Both the position numbers and the translations under genes were made by a program. Positions 27,933-35,027 of a stretch of DNA of 36,040 bases are shown piece by piece (position 1 is the stretch's first letter; each line of letters opens with the position of its first letter). This DNA is from Comamonadaceae bacterium (GTDB taxonomy: Bacteria; Pseudomonadota; Gammaproteobacteria; Burkholderiales; Burkholderiaceae_C): contig JAABPX010000003.1 in NCBI GenBank assembly GCA_011391745.1, positions 1 to 36,040 on the forward strand. The letters run 5' to 3'. Below the pieces are notes generated by a model. It searched no databases. It was not told the origin of the DNA and worked only from the letters and a program-made list of their open reading frames with translations.

Positions 27933-29123
27933 TCAATCGGCCAAACGGCTGCTGCGAATGGCTTTTTGGTAGGCCCGTACAACGGCGCGGTCTTGACGGC
28001 TTTTCCACCACCAAGCCAACGCTCCTTCGACGGTCCAGCGACGCCACTGCGCGATCGCCTGCCCCGCCCCAAAGGACACCACCCGAAAGCCGCGTGTGCT
28101 GGGGTGGTATTTTTTCAGCCATTTGCCCGCCACAGTGGCCCACAGGTTGTATGCCAGTGTGTCTCGCGCCGCTAGGCTGTTGGCGGCTTCTCGGTTGTTG
28201 GGCTGGTCTTGGCAGGCACTGGCCTCACCCACCACAAACACCCGTTCGTTGTTGGTGCTGCGCAGGTGGGGCGTGGTCAGCACATGACCACTGGGCAACA
28301 GGGCCAGGCCGCAACCGTTGGTCCAAACGGGCGCGCGGCTGTCCATGGCCAAAATTGGCACATCACAGGTCAGCTGGGTTTGGCTGTCGAGTTCCAAGGT
28401 GTTGCCACCAATGGCGGTACAGGTGGCGTGGATGAGGCTGATCTGGCGCTCTCGCAGCTGTGCAACCACGCCTTGACGGATGGCCTCGGGGACATCGTGT
28501 AGCCAAGGCCCTGAACCGGTGACCAAACCGAAGCGAGCCCCGCTCACACCGTTCAGGCGCAAGGACTGCTCGACGGCAAAAACCAATTCCACTGCCTCTG
28601 TGCCAGCGCCAATGACCACCACCGATGGCGCGTGTTGTCGGGCCGCTTCGATCACTTTGGGCCAAAAAACCGCCACCAACGCCTCGACGGGGTGCAAGGA
28701 CAAGGCGTGTGCGGCCGCGCCTGGCAAGGCCTTGTCCAGCGCATCACCATCGGGCGACGAAGCTTCTTCAATGGACAACAGGTCGCACGCGAGGGTGTGT
28801 TGAACCCCGTCGGTGCCGTCCAACGGGGTGTAGGTCACTTGGTGCGGATCGGGGTGTGCATGCGTTTGGATGGCCACGCATTGCCCTTGAACCCAGCTGA
28901 CCCCCGCTTGCGCCATCAGTGGCAGCAGGTCGATTTGACAATCTTGGGCCGTGTAGTGGCCCGTCAAGTAACCCGCCAGCATGGCGTTGTGGGTGTGGCT
29001 TGTGTGGGGGCAGAGCAGTGTGACGCGCCAGCCAGGGCAGGGTTTGGCGGCCCATCGGCGCAAAAAATGAACGTGGGCGTGTCCAGCGCCGATCAGCAGC
29101 AAGTGTCGAGTGGTTTGATCCAT
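27933..29123 (-). CDS. FAD/NAD(P) oxidoreductase, paralogue of the SelD-fused domain
   Basis: This 396-residue flavoprotein belongs to the pyridine nucleotide-disulfide oxidoreductase group found N-terminal to SelD (TIGR03169-like). Seen: the FAD loop LLLIGAGHAHVHFLRRW, MLAGYLTGHYTAQDCQIDL, the NAD(P) loop VVVIGAGTEAVELVFAVEQS, and a C-terminal GQAIAQWRRW segment. It aligns over its length with residues 1-400 of the SelD fusion encoded 1.5 kb away (shared KPxPGxRVT, MLxGYxxGHY, IDLxxL, TYHP/KYHP). In the FAD-binding GD motif it has VVGEAS, Glu in place of Asp, and the usual LSINIGSTP is LLSIEEASSP. It may act on selenium or sulfur species or be a divergent NADH dehydrogenase; this is inference. 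It follows the DUF4395-like gene by 23 bases. Confidence 0.82.
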   Translation of the reverse strand: MDQTTRHLLLIGAGHAHVHFLRRWAAKPCPGWRVTLLCPHTSHTHNAMLAGYLTGHYTAQDCQIDLLPLMAQAGVSWVQGQCVAIQTHAHPDPHQVTYTPLDGTDGVQHTLACDLLSIEEASSPDGDALDKALPGAAAHALSLHPVEALVAVFWPKVIEAARQHAPSVVVIGAGTEAVELVFAVEQSLRLNGVSGARFGLVTGSGPWLHDVPEAIRQGVVAQLRERQISLIHATCTAIGGNTLELDSQTQLTCDVPILAMDSRAPVWTNGCGLALLPSGHVLTTPHLRSTNNERVFVVGEASACQDQPNNREAANSLAARDTLAYNLWATVAGKWLKKYHPSTRGFRVVSFGAGQAIAQWRRWTVEGALAWWWKSRQDRAVVRAYQKAIRSSRLAD

Positions 29124-29146
29124 CTCGACATGTTAACCGCCGATCC

Positions 29147-29584
29147 TCAGTTGAAATTCAGGTTGTTGCAGGCTTCGCACTCTTCTCCAATCCAACCGAA
29201 TTTGACGAAGAGGGCGTGAATCTGGCAACCCACACAGAAACCCAGAATGGCTTCCATCCACATGAAGCCCAAGCAGACCCACACCATCATCAAGGGCAAC
29301 CAGCGCGGCAGGTACTGCTCGGCGGTGGGCAGGAGGTCCAAGGTGGTGACGGTGTAGTCGTAGGTGCGGCGAACGGCTTCGACCATGTAAAGAATGCGAC
29401 CGTCGAAGTCCATGTCGAAGGTGTCGGTCACCACATTGCCAGTGACCTCCCAGCGCGGTCCAAAAATGATGCTGGCCAAGGTGAAGGCCATGAAGAGCGG
29501 GATGACCAACATGATGCCAGCGCGGATGCGCACCGCCGTTTCGTTTAGGTAGGGCTGCGCGTCGTCGCGGCTGCGGAACCACAA
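29147..29584 (-). CDS. DUF4395-like membrane protein with Cys pairs
   Basis: This 145-residue protein has two to three hydrophobic segments (about 20-42 and 95-127) and a polar middle loop. The second membrane block ends in GFCVGCQ (Cys117, Cys120), resembling the GFCLGC motif of DUF4395 proteins, and the C-terminus carries a second pair, Cys136 and Cys139 (EECEACNN). A fifth, Cys104, is within the membrane. The frame starts with a TTG at 29584; I see no ATG or GTG in this frame before residue 25, so the start is uncertain. DUF4395 proteins are often found near rhodanese and sulfur-handling genes. Here it is divergent from senB, so a role in selenium or sulfur thiol chemistry at the membrane is possible. 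Confidence 0.68.
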   Translation of the reverse strand: MWFRSRDDAQPYLNETAVRIRAGIMLVIPLFMAFTLASIIFGPRWEVTGNVVTDTFDMDFDGRILYMVEAVRRTYDYTVTTLDLLPTAEQYLPRWLPLMMVWVCLGFMWMEAILGFCVGCQIHALFVKFGWIGEECEACNNLNFN

Positions 29585-29638
29585 AGGGGCTGAAGGGGTG
29601 GGGCTGTTTATGTTGAGTCTATCGGTGACGGGAGACGG

Positions 29639-29659
29639 AGCAATATATGCCGAATTGCT
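29639..29659. promoter_or_regulatory. Inverted repeat in the senB/DUF4395 divergent promoter region
   Basis: AGCAAT-N9-ATTGCT is a perfect 6-bp inverted repeat in the short AT-rich gap between the divergent units. It could be the operator for a regulator controlling both; no regulator gene is adjacent. Confidence 0.35.
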
Positions 29660-29686
29660 TATTCATGGATATTTTTCTGACTCGGG

Positions 29687-29692
29687 TATAAC
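29687..29692 (+). promoter_or_regulatory. Predicted -10 box of the senB operon
   Basis: TATAAC lies eight bases before the senB ATG. A start 7-8 bases downstream would fall on the ATG, giving a leaderless mRNA. No strong -35 is visible. Confidence 0.4.
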
Positions 29693-29699
29693 CCCCGCC

Positions 29700-30674
29700 A
29701 TGCAGAACACGCCCCGCTCAGTTGTGATCGTCAGCCCCGCCTTGGCCGACGCCAACAACGGCAATGGGCAAACCGCGCGGCGTTGGCGGGCTTTGCTCTC
29801 GCCCCACCGGGTGCGCATCGTGCAGCAGTGGCCCGACGCGCAAGCCGGCGACGACGATGTCATGTTGGCCTTGCACGCCCGCCGTTCGGCCAACTCGGTG
29901 CAGGCTTGGCACGACCGAAACGGCCCGCGCGGCTTGGGCCTGGTGCTCACCGGCACCGACCTCTACCGCGACGTCGCACACGACCCGTCAGCGCAACGCT
30001 CGCTGGCCTTAGCGCAATCGCTGGTGGTCTTGCAAGGCTTGGGCGTGCGCAGCTTGCCACCACCGCACCAAGCCAAAGCCCGCGTGATCTTGCAGTCGAC
30101 CACCTCACGCGCCACCCTGCCCAAAACCCCGCGCCACTTGCGCGTGGTGATGGTGGGCCATTTGCGCGAAGAAAAAGATCCCATCACCCTGATGGCCGCC
30201 GCGCGCCTGTTGCCGCCGGACGCGGGCGTGTTCATCGACCACATCGGCGCAGCCCTTGACCCAACCCTGGGCGAAGCCGCACAAGCCACCCAAGCGCAAT
30301 GTTCTCACTACCGCTGGTTGGGGGCTTTGCCCCACGCCGATACGCTCAAGCGCATACAGCGCGCGCACCTGCTGGTGCACTGCAGTCGCATGGAAGGCGG
30401 CGCGCACGTGTTGATGGAAGCCATTTGCAGCGGCACGTCTGTGCTGGCCTCGCGCATCGACGGCAACGTGGGCTTGTTGGGCGAGGACTACGGCGGCTAC
30501 TTTGAACCCGGTGACGCGCAGGGCTTGGCCAGTGCCTTGCTCGCGCTGCGTGATCAGAGCTGCGGTCTGCTGGCACACTGGGGGGCTCAGTGCGCTTTGC
30601 GCGCCCCTTTGTTTGAACCGAGCGCCGAGCGCGCCGCCTTGCACCAGTGGGTGCAAGACCTTTGGAAATTTTGA
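29700..30674 (+). CDS. senB: SenB-type selenosugar synthase (TIGR04348 glycosyltransferase)
   Basis: This 324-residue protein matches the TIGR04348 family of glycosyltransferases, whose characterised member SenB couples selenophosphate to a UDP-sugar to give a selenosugar for selenoneine synthesis. Seen: the family N-terminus VVIVSPALADANNGNGQTAR (residues 8-27), LVLTGTDLYRDV (81-92), the second Rossmann half LRVVMVGHLREEKDP, and the GT-B donor-site pattern SRMEGGAHVLMEAICSGTSV with Glu residues that bind the nucleotide sugar. I start at the ATG at 29700; a longer frame to 29598 covers the promoter. Immediately after its stop, in the same frame, begins the SelD fusion, which would supply selenophosphate. 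No ribosome site precedes its start, so the message may be leaderless. The function is family-based inference. Confidence 0.85.
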   Translation: MQNTPRSVVIVSPALADANNGNGQTARRWRALLSPHRVRIVQQWPDAQAGDDDVMLALHARRSANSVQAWHDRNGPRGLGLVLTGTDLYRDVAHDPSAQRSLALAQSLVVLQGLGVRSLPPPHQAKARVILQSTTSRATLPKTPRHLRVVMVGHLREEKDPITLMAAARLLPPDAGVFIDHIGAALDPTLGEAAQATQAQCSHYRWLGALPHADTLKRIQRAHLLVHCSRMEGGAHVLMEAICSGTSVLASRIDGNVGLLGEDYGGYFEPGDAQGLASALLALRDQSCGLLAHWGAQCALRAPLFEPSAERAALHQWVQDLWKF

Positions 30675-32960
30675 ATGCAAGTGAATTCTCAACCCGTGTT
30701 GCGCGACCTGGTGTTTGTTGGCGGCGGACACAGCCACGTGGGTGTGTTGCGCATGTTCGCGATGAAGCCCGAGCCCGGCGTGCGCATCACCGTCATTTGC
30801 ACCGACATCGACACACCTTATTCGGGCATGTTGCCGGGCTACGTCTCGGGCCACTACAGCTTTGACGACGTGCACATCGACCTCGGCCGACTCTGCGCTT
30901 TTGCCGGCGCTCGCTTCTTTCACGACGCGGTGGTGGGCATCGACCGTGAGCGCAAGCGCGTGCTGTGCCGCGCCCGCCCGCCCGTGCCTTACGACGTGCT
31001 GTCCATCAACATCGGCTCCACACCGCAGGTGCAGCGGGTGGAAGGCGCTGCGGCCTTGGCGGTGCCGGTCAAGCCGATTGCGCGTTTTAACCAACGCTGG
31101 TTGGCCCTGCTTGATCAGGTGCGCCAATGGCCGGTGCAGCGCGCACCGATGACGGTGGCCGTGGTGGGCGGCGGTGCGGGTGGCGTGGAGTTGGTGCTGT
31201 CCATGCAATACCGCTTGCGCCAGGAACTCAAGGCTTTGGGGCGCAACCCCGAGGGCCTGCGCTTTGTGTTGTTCACCGCCAGCGCCACCGTCCTGCCCAC
31301 CCACAACGTGGGGGTACAGCAGCGCTTTGCCCGAGTGCTGCGCGAGCGCGGTGTGACGGTGCACACAAACGCTGAGGTGGTGAAGGTCTCGCCCGGTTGT
31401 GTGCACACCCGCGACGGGCGCACCTGGGACGCCGACGAAACGATGTGGGTCACCCAAGCCGGTGGCCCGGCGTGGTTGCAAGGCACCGGATTGGTGCTCA
31501 ACCCGAACGGGTTTGTGCGCGTGAACGCACAGCTGCAAACCCTGAACGACCCCGATGTGTTTGCCGCAGGCGACATCGCCGACTTCACCGACCGGCCGTT
31601 GGAGAAAGCCGGTGTGTTCGCCGTGCGCATGGGCAAGCCCCTGACCGAGAACCTGCGCCGTCGCTTGCGCGGCGAGCCGCTCAAAACCTACCACCCGCAA
31701 CGCAGCTGGTTGTCCTTGATCTCCACGGGCGACCGCTACGCCGTGGCTTCGCGCGGGGCTCTGGGTTTTTCAGGGGCTTGGGTGTGGCGCTGGAAAGACC
31801 ACATCGACCGCAGCTTCATGCGCCGTTTCACCGAGCTGCCGCCGATGGCCGAGCCCCCTGCGCCAGCCTCACCGGTGTTGGCCCTGAGTCTCGAAGAAAC
31901 GCAACAAGCCTTCTCGGCCAAGGCCATGCGCTGCGGTGGTTGTGGGGCCAAGGTGGGCTCGGACGTGTTGTCACGCGCCTTGGCGTCTCTTTCGGTGGTG
32001 AGCAAACCCGAGGTGTTGATGGGCCTGCAGGCGCCGGACGACGCGGCCGTGGTGCGTGTGCCGCCCGGCAAGGCCGTGGTGCAGACGGTGGACTTCTTTC
32101 GTGCGTTCATCGACGACCCGTATGTGTTTGGTCAGATCGCAGCCAACCACGCGCTGGGCGATGTGTTTGCCATGGGGGCTGAGCCTCAGACCGCCACCGC
32201 CGTGGTCACCGTACCACCCGGTTTGGAGCGCAAGGTCCAAGACCTGCTGACCCAGATGATGGGCGGCGCTGTTCAGGTGCTCAACGCCGCCGGTTGTGCT
32301 CTGGTGGGTGGGCACACGGGCGAGGGCGCTGAGCTGGCCTTGGGCTTTGCCATCAACGGCCTGATCGACGAGAAGATGGACGGTGTGATGCGCAAAGGTG
32401 GCATGCAAGCGGGTGATGCGCTGCTGCTGACCAAACCGATCGGCACCGGCACCTTGATGGCCGCGCACGCGCGCCACGCGGCCAAAGGCCGCTGGGTCGA
32501 TGCCGCGCTGCAATCCATGCGCCAATCCAACCAAGGCGCTGCGCAGGTTTTGCGAGCCCACGGAGCCACCGCCTGCACCGACGTGACTGGCTTTGGCCTC
32601 ATGGGGCATTTGCTTGAAATGACAAGGCCCTCTGGCGTGGACGCCGAGTTGAGCTTGGGCGCGCTGCCGCTGCTCGACGGTGCGTTGGAGTGCGTGGGGG
32701 CGGGCATCGTGAGTTCTTTACAGGCCAGCAACGGGCGACTGCGCAGCGCCGTGCGCAACGCCGACGCGTTCGCGGGCGACGCCCGTGTGGACTTGTTGTT
32801 CGACCCGCAAACTGCTGGTGGTTTGCTCGCCAGTGTGCCCGCGGCGCAAGCCCAGGCCTGTGTGGACGCGCTCAAAGCGGCTGGCTACGCTCACACCGCC
32901 ATCATCGGACGCATCAACGCCCCAAGTGATGCCATCGAACCGGTGCTGCTGAAAGCTTGA
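30675..32960 (+). CDS. selD: FAD/NAD(P) oxidoreductase-selenophosphate synthetase fusion (SelD/SenC)
   Basis: This 761-residue protein joins two enzymes. Residues 1-395 are a flavin pyridine-nucleotide oxidoreductase: FAD loop LVFVGGGHSHVGVL, MLPGYVSGHYSFDDVHIDL, LSINIGSTP, NAD(P) loop VAVVGGGAGGVEL and FAAGDIADF. Residues 410-761 are selenide, water dikinase, which makes selenophosphate from selenide and ATP. Its catalytic Cys423 and Lys426 are in CGGCGAK; the ATP-binding parts TVDFFRAFIDDPYVFGQIAA, HALGDVFAMGA, LVGGHTGEG and CTDVTGFGLMGH are complete. Position 423 is Cys, not selenocysteine. The oxidoreductase may reduce selenium compounds to feed the synthetase; that is inference. It starts directly after the senB TGA and is followed by the cupin gene after six bases. 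With no selA, selB or mnmH in view, the selenophosphate most likely goes to SenB. Confidence 0.93.
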   Translation: MQVNSQPVLRDLVFVGGGHSHVGVLRMFAMKPEPGVRITVICTDIDTPYSGMLPGYVSGHYSFDDVHIDLGRLCAFAGARFFHDAVVGIDRERKRVLCRARPPVPYDVLSINIGSTPQVQRVEGAAALAVPVKPIARFNQRWLALLDQVRQWPVQRAPMTVAVVGGGAGGVELVLSMQYRLRQELKALGRNPEGLRFVLFTASATVLPTHNVGVQQRFARVLRERGVTVHTNAEVVKVSPGCVHTRDGRTWDADETMWVTQAGGPAWLQGTGLVLNPNGFVRVNAQLQTLNDPDVFAAGDIADFTDRPLEKAGVFAVRMGKPLTENLRRRLRGEPLKTYHPQRSWLSLISTGDRYAVASRGALGFSGAWVWRWKDHIDRSFMRRFTELPPMAEPPAPASPVLALSLEETQQAFSAKAMRCGGCGAKVGSDVLSRALASLSVVSKPEVLMGLQAPDDAAVVRVPPGKAVVQTVDFFRAFIDDPYVFGQIAANHALGDVFAMGAEPQTATAVVTVPPGLERKVQDLLTQMMGGAVQVLNAAGCALVGGHTGEGAELALGFAINGLIDEKMDGVMRKGGMQAGDALLLTKPIGTGTLMAAHARHAAKGRWVDAALQSMRQSNQGAAQVLRAHGATACTDVTGFGLMGHLLEMTRPSGVDAELSLGALPLLDGALECVGAGIVSSLQASNGRLRSAVRNADAFAGDARVDLLFDPQTAGGLLASVPAAQAQACVDALKAAGYAHTAIIGRINAPSDAIEPVLLKA

Positions 32961-32966
32961 AACACC

Positions 32967-33635
32967 ATGACCACCGAACACCTCACACTGAACGCCGACC
33001 GAACCCAGCGCTGCATCGTGCACAGCCCCTCGCTCGATTGGGTGGACTCGCCGGCCGCGGGCGTGTCGCGGCGCATGCTCGAGCGCGATGGCGGTGAAGT
33101 GGCGCGTGCCACGTCTATCGTGCGCTATGCGCCAGGCGCGGCTTTTGACAGCCACACCCACGGCGGGGGCGAAGAGATTTTGGTGCTCGACGGCACGTTG
33201 CACGACGAGCATGGGGTGTATGGCCCCGGCACCTACATCAAGAACCCAGTGGGCAGCTCGCACGCGCCGTCATCCCCCGAGGGCTGCACGTTGTTCGTGA
33301 AGCTGCGCCACTTGGACGCGCGCGACGACGAGCGCGTGGTCATCGACACGCGGCTCAGCGAGTGGCGTCAAGGTTTGATCGATGGCTTGAAGGTGTTGCC
33401 GCTCAACACCTTCGAGACCCAAAACACCGCCTTGGTGCGCTGGGCCCCACAAACCTTTTTCAACCCGCACCGGCATTGGGGCGGGGAAGAGATCTTGGTG
33501 GTCGAAGGCGTGTTTTCGGATGAGCACGGTGACTACCCGGCGGGCAGCTGGCTGCGCAGCCCGCACATGAGCCAGCACCAGCCTTTCAGCCGCGAAGGCT
33601 GTTTGATTTTGGTGAAGACCGGACATTTGGTTTGA
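32967..33635 (+). CDS. Double-cupin ChrR-like protein
   Basis: This 222-residue cytoplasmic protein consists of two cupin domains of the ChrR C-terminal type, an internal duplication. Repeat 1 has HTHGGGEEILVLDG (His63, His65, Glu69) and SSHAPSSPEGC (His99); repeat 2 has HRHWGGEEILVVEG (His168, His170, Glu174) and SQHQPFSREGC (His204). Both keep the metal ligands. The N-terminal zinc anti-sigma domain of true ChrR is absent, and there is no ECF sigma gene nearby, so an enzymatic or metal/ligand-binding role is more likely. It lies six bases after the SelD fusion and two bases before the HAD gene, so it belongs to the selenium operon. Its role there is unknown. Confidence 0.82.
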   Translation: MTTEHLTLNADRTQRCIVHSPSLDWVDSPAAGVSRRMLERDGGEVARATSIVRYAPGAAFDSHTHGGGEEILVLDGTLHDEHGVYGPGTYIKNPVGSSHAPSSPEGCTLFVKLRHLDARDDERVVIDTRLSEWRQGLIDGLKVLPLNTFETQNTALVRWAPQTFFNPHRHWGGEEILVVEGVFSDEHGDYPAGSWLRSPHMSQHQPFSREGCLILVKTGHLV

Positions 33636-33637
33636 CC

Positions 33638-34360
33638 ATGGCATCACCCGCAAACCCCATTCGCGCCGTCGTGTTCGACGCTTACGGTACGCTGTTCGAT
33701 GTCTACTCGATCGGCGCGTTGGCCGAGCAGCTGTACCCCGGTCAGGGCGCGGCCGTGTCGGTGCTGTGGCGCGACAAACAAATCGAGTACACACGGCTGA
33801 TTTCGTTGAGCGACCCCGACCCCAAGGGCAGCCAGCATTACCAAACCTTTTGGGACATCACACGCGCCTCGCTGCGTTATGCGCTGGCGCGCTTGGGCTT
33901 GGCGCACACGCCCGCCAACGAAGACGCACTGATGGCGCAATACGCCCAGCTCACGGCCTTCCCGGAAAACCTAGGCGTTCTGCAAGCCTTACGCCAGCGC
34001 GGCGTGGTCACGGCGATTTTGTCCAACGGCAGCCCCGAGATGCTGCAGTCGGCCGTGCACAGCGCCAGCATGAGCGGGCTGCTTGACGCCGTGCTCTCGG
34101 TGGACCGCGTGCGCCAGTTCAAGACCACTCCCACGAGCTACCAACTGGTGCAGCAGCACTTGGGCTTTGCACCTGCGGATGTGCTGTTTGTGTCGAGCAA
34201 CGCGTGGGACGCGATGGGCGCGACCTGGTTTGGGTTCACCACCCTGTGGGTCAACCGGCAAGGCCTGCCGCCCGAGGCCATTGGCCCTGCGCCGCACCAC
34301 ACGGGCCGCGACCTCACCGAGGTGCTGAAGGTCTTGGGCATTTCACCGGCCATCCCGTAA
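33638..34360 (+). CDS. Haloacid dehalogenase, type II (HAD superfamily)
   Basis: This 240-residue protein is of the L-2-haloacid dehalogenase type, enzymes that hydrolyse a carbon-halogen bond through an aspartyl ester. The key residues are present: nucleophile Asp14 and Thr18 in VFDAYGTLFDVYS, an Arg in LWRDKQIEYTRL, Ser/Asn in LSNGSPEML, the Lys in RQFKTTP (the usual KPxP is KTTP), and Ser, Asn and Asp in VSSNAWDAMGA. I start at ATG 33638, two bases after the cupin stop; a TTG two codons earlier overlaps that stop. Its actual substrate in this operon is unknown and need not be a haloacid. Confidence 0.9.
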   Translation: MASPANPIRAVVFDAYGTLFDVYSIGALAEQLYPGQGAAVSVLWRDKQIEYTRLISLSDPDPKGSQHYQTFWDITRASLRYALARLGLAHTPANEDALMAQYAQLTAFPENLGVLQALRQRGVVTAILSNGSPEMLQSAVHSASMSGLLDAVLSVDRVRQFKTTPTSYQLVQQHLGFAPADVLFVSSNAWDAMGATWFGFTTLWVNRQGLPPEAIGPAPHHTGRDLTEVLKVLGISPAIP

Positions 34361-34381
34361 CCGATCATCGCTCTCGCGGGT

Positions 34382-34996
34382 ATGGACACTTTGCCCTTGC
34401 TCTACACCTACCGGCGATGCCCCTACGCGATGCGCGCGCGCATGGCTTTGTTGCAAGCGGGGGTGAACTTTGAGGCGTGCGAGATCGTGCTGCGCGACAA
34501 GCCCGCCGCGATGCTGGCCGTCTCGCCCAAAGGCACGGTGCCGGTCTTGGTGTTGAGCGATGGCCGTGTGCTGGAACAAAGCTGGGACATCGTGCGCTGG
34601 GCGTTTGAGCACACGGGCGATGCACAGGCTTGGTGGGCGCGCGCGCAAACCCCGATCAACCGGTCTTTGTTGGACGCCAGTGATGGCCCGTTCAAACACC
34701 ACCTGGACCGCACCAAATACCCCGAGCGTTTTGACGACGCGCAAGGCCGCGACTGGCACCGCCACCAAGCCGTGTCCGTGTTGTTGATGCCCTTGGAGGC
34801 GCGGTTGCGAACCGCCCCGCAACTCGGCGGCGACACACCGTGTGCCGCCGACATCGGCATCTTTCCGTTTGTGCGCCAATTCGCCGCCACCGATCCGCCG
34901 TGGTGGGCCACACAAGCGCTCCCGGCGGTGCAAGCGTGGTTGGCGCAGTGGCTACAAGACCCCTTGTTCGAAGCGGCCATGCGCAAGCCCGCTTGA
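34382..34996 (+). CDS. Glutathione S-transferase family protein
   Basis: This 204-residue protein has an N-terminal thioredoxin fold with a glutaredoxin-like CPYA motif (YTYRRCPYAMRARMAL, Cys14), the glutathione-site patterns PKGTVPVL (69 area precedes LSDGRVLEQSWDIV with the Glu-Ser pair), and an all-helical C-terminal domain. The active-site Cys suggests a thiol-transferase or reductase more than a classical Ser/Tyr GST. It starts 21 bases after the HAD stop and is the last gene of the rightward run from senB. A link to selenium or glutathione conjugates is plausible but not shown. Confidence 0.86.
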   Translation: MDTLPLLYTYRRCPYAMRARMALLQAGVNFEACEIVLRDKPAAMLAVSPKGTVPVLVLSDGRVLEQSWDIVRWAFEHTGDAQAWWARAQTPINRSLLDASDGPFKHHLDRTKYPERFDDAQGRDWHRHQAVSVLLMPLEARLRTAPQLGGDTPCAADIGIFPFVRQFAATDPPWWATQALPAVQAWLAQWLQDPLFEAAMRKPA

Positions 34997-35001
34997 TGCC
35001 G

Positions 35002-35027
35002 CCCCGCTGAGCGCTGCGGGGGCTCAG
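35002..35027. repeat. Competing hairpins between GST and SulP genes
   Basis: CCCCGC/GCGGGG (35002-35007 with 35016-35021) and CTGAGC/GCTCAG (35007-35012 with 35022-35027) are perfect, mutually exclusive inverted repeats between the convergent stops. No T run follows, so termination there is only a possibility. Confidence 0.35.
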
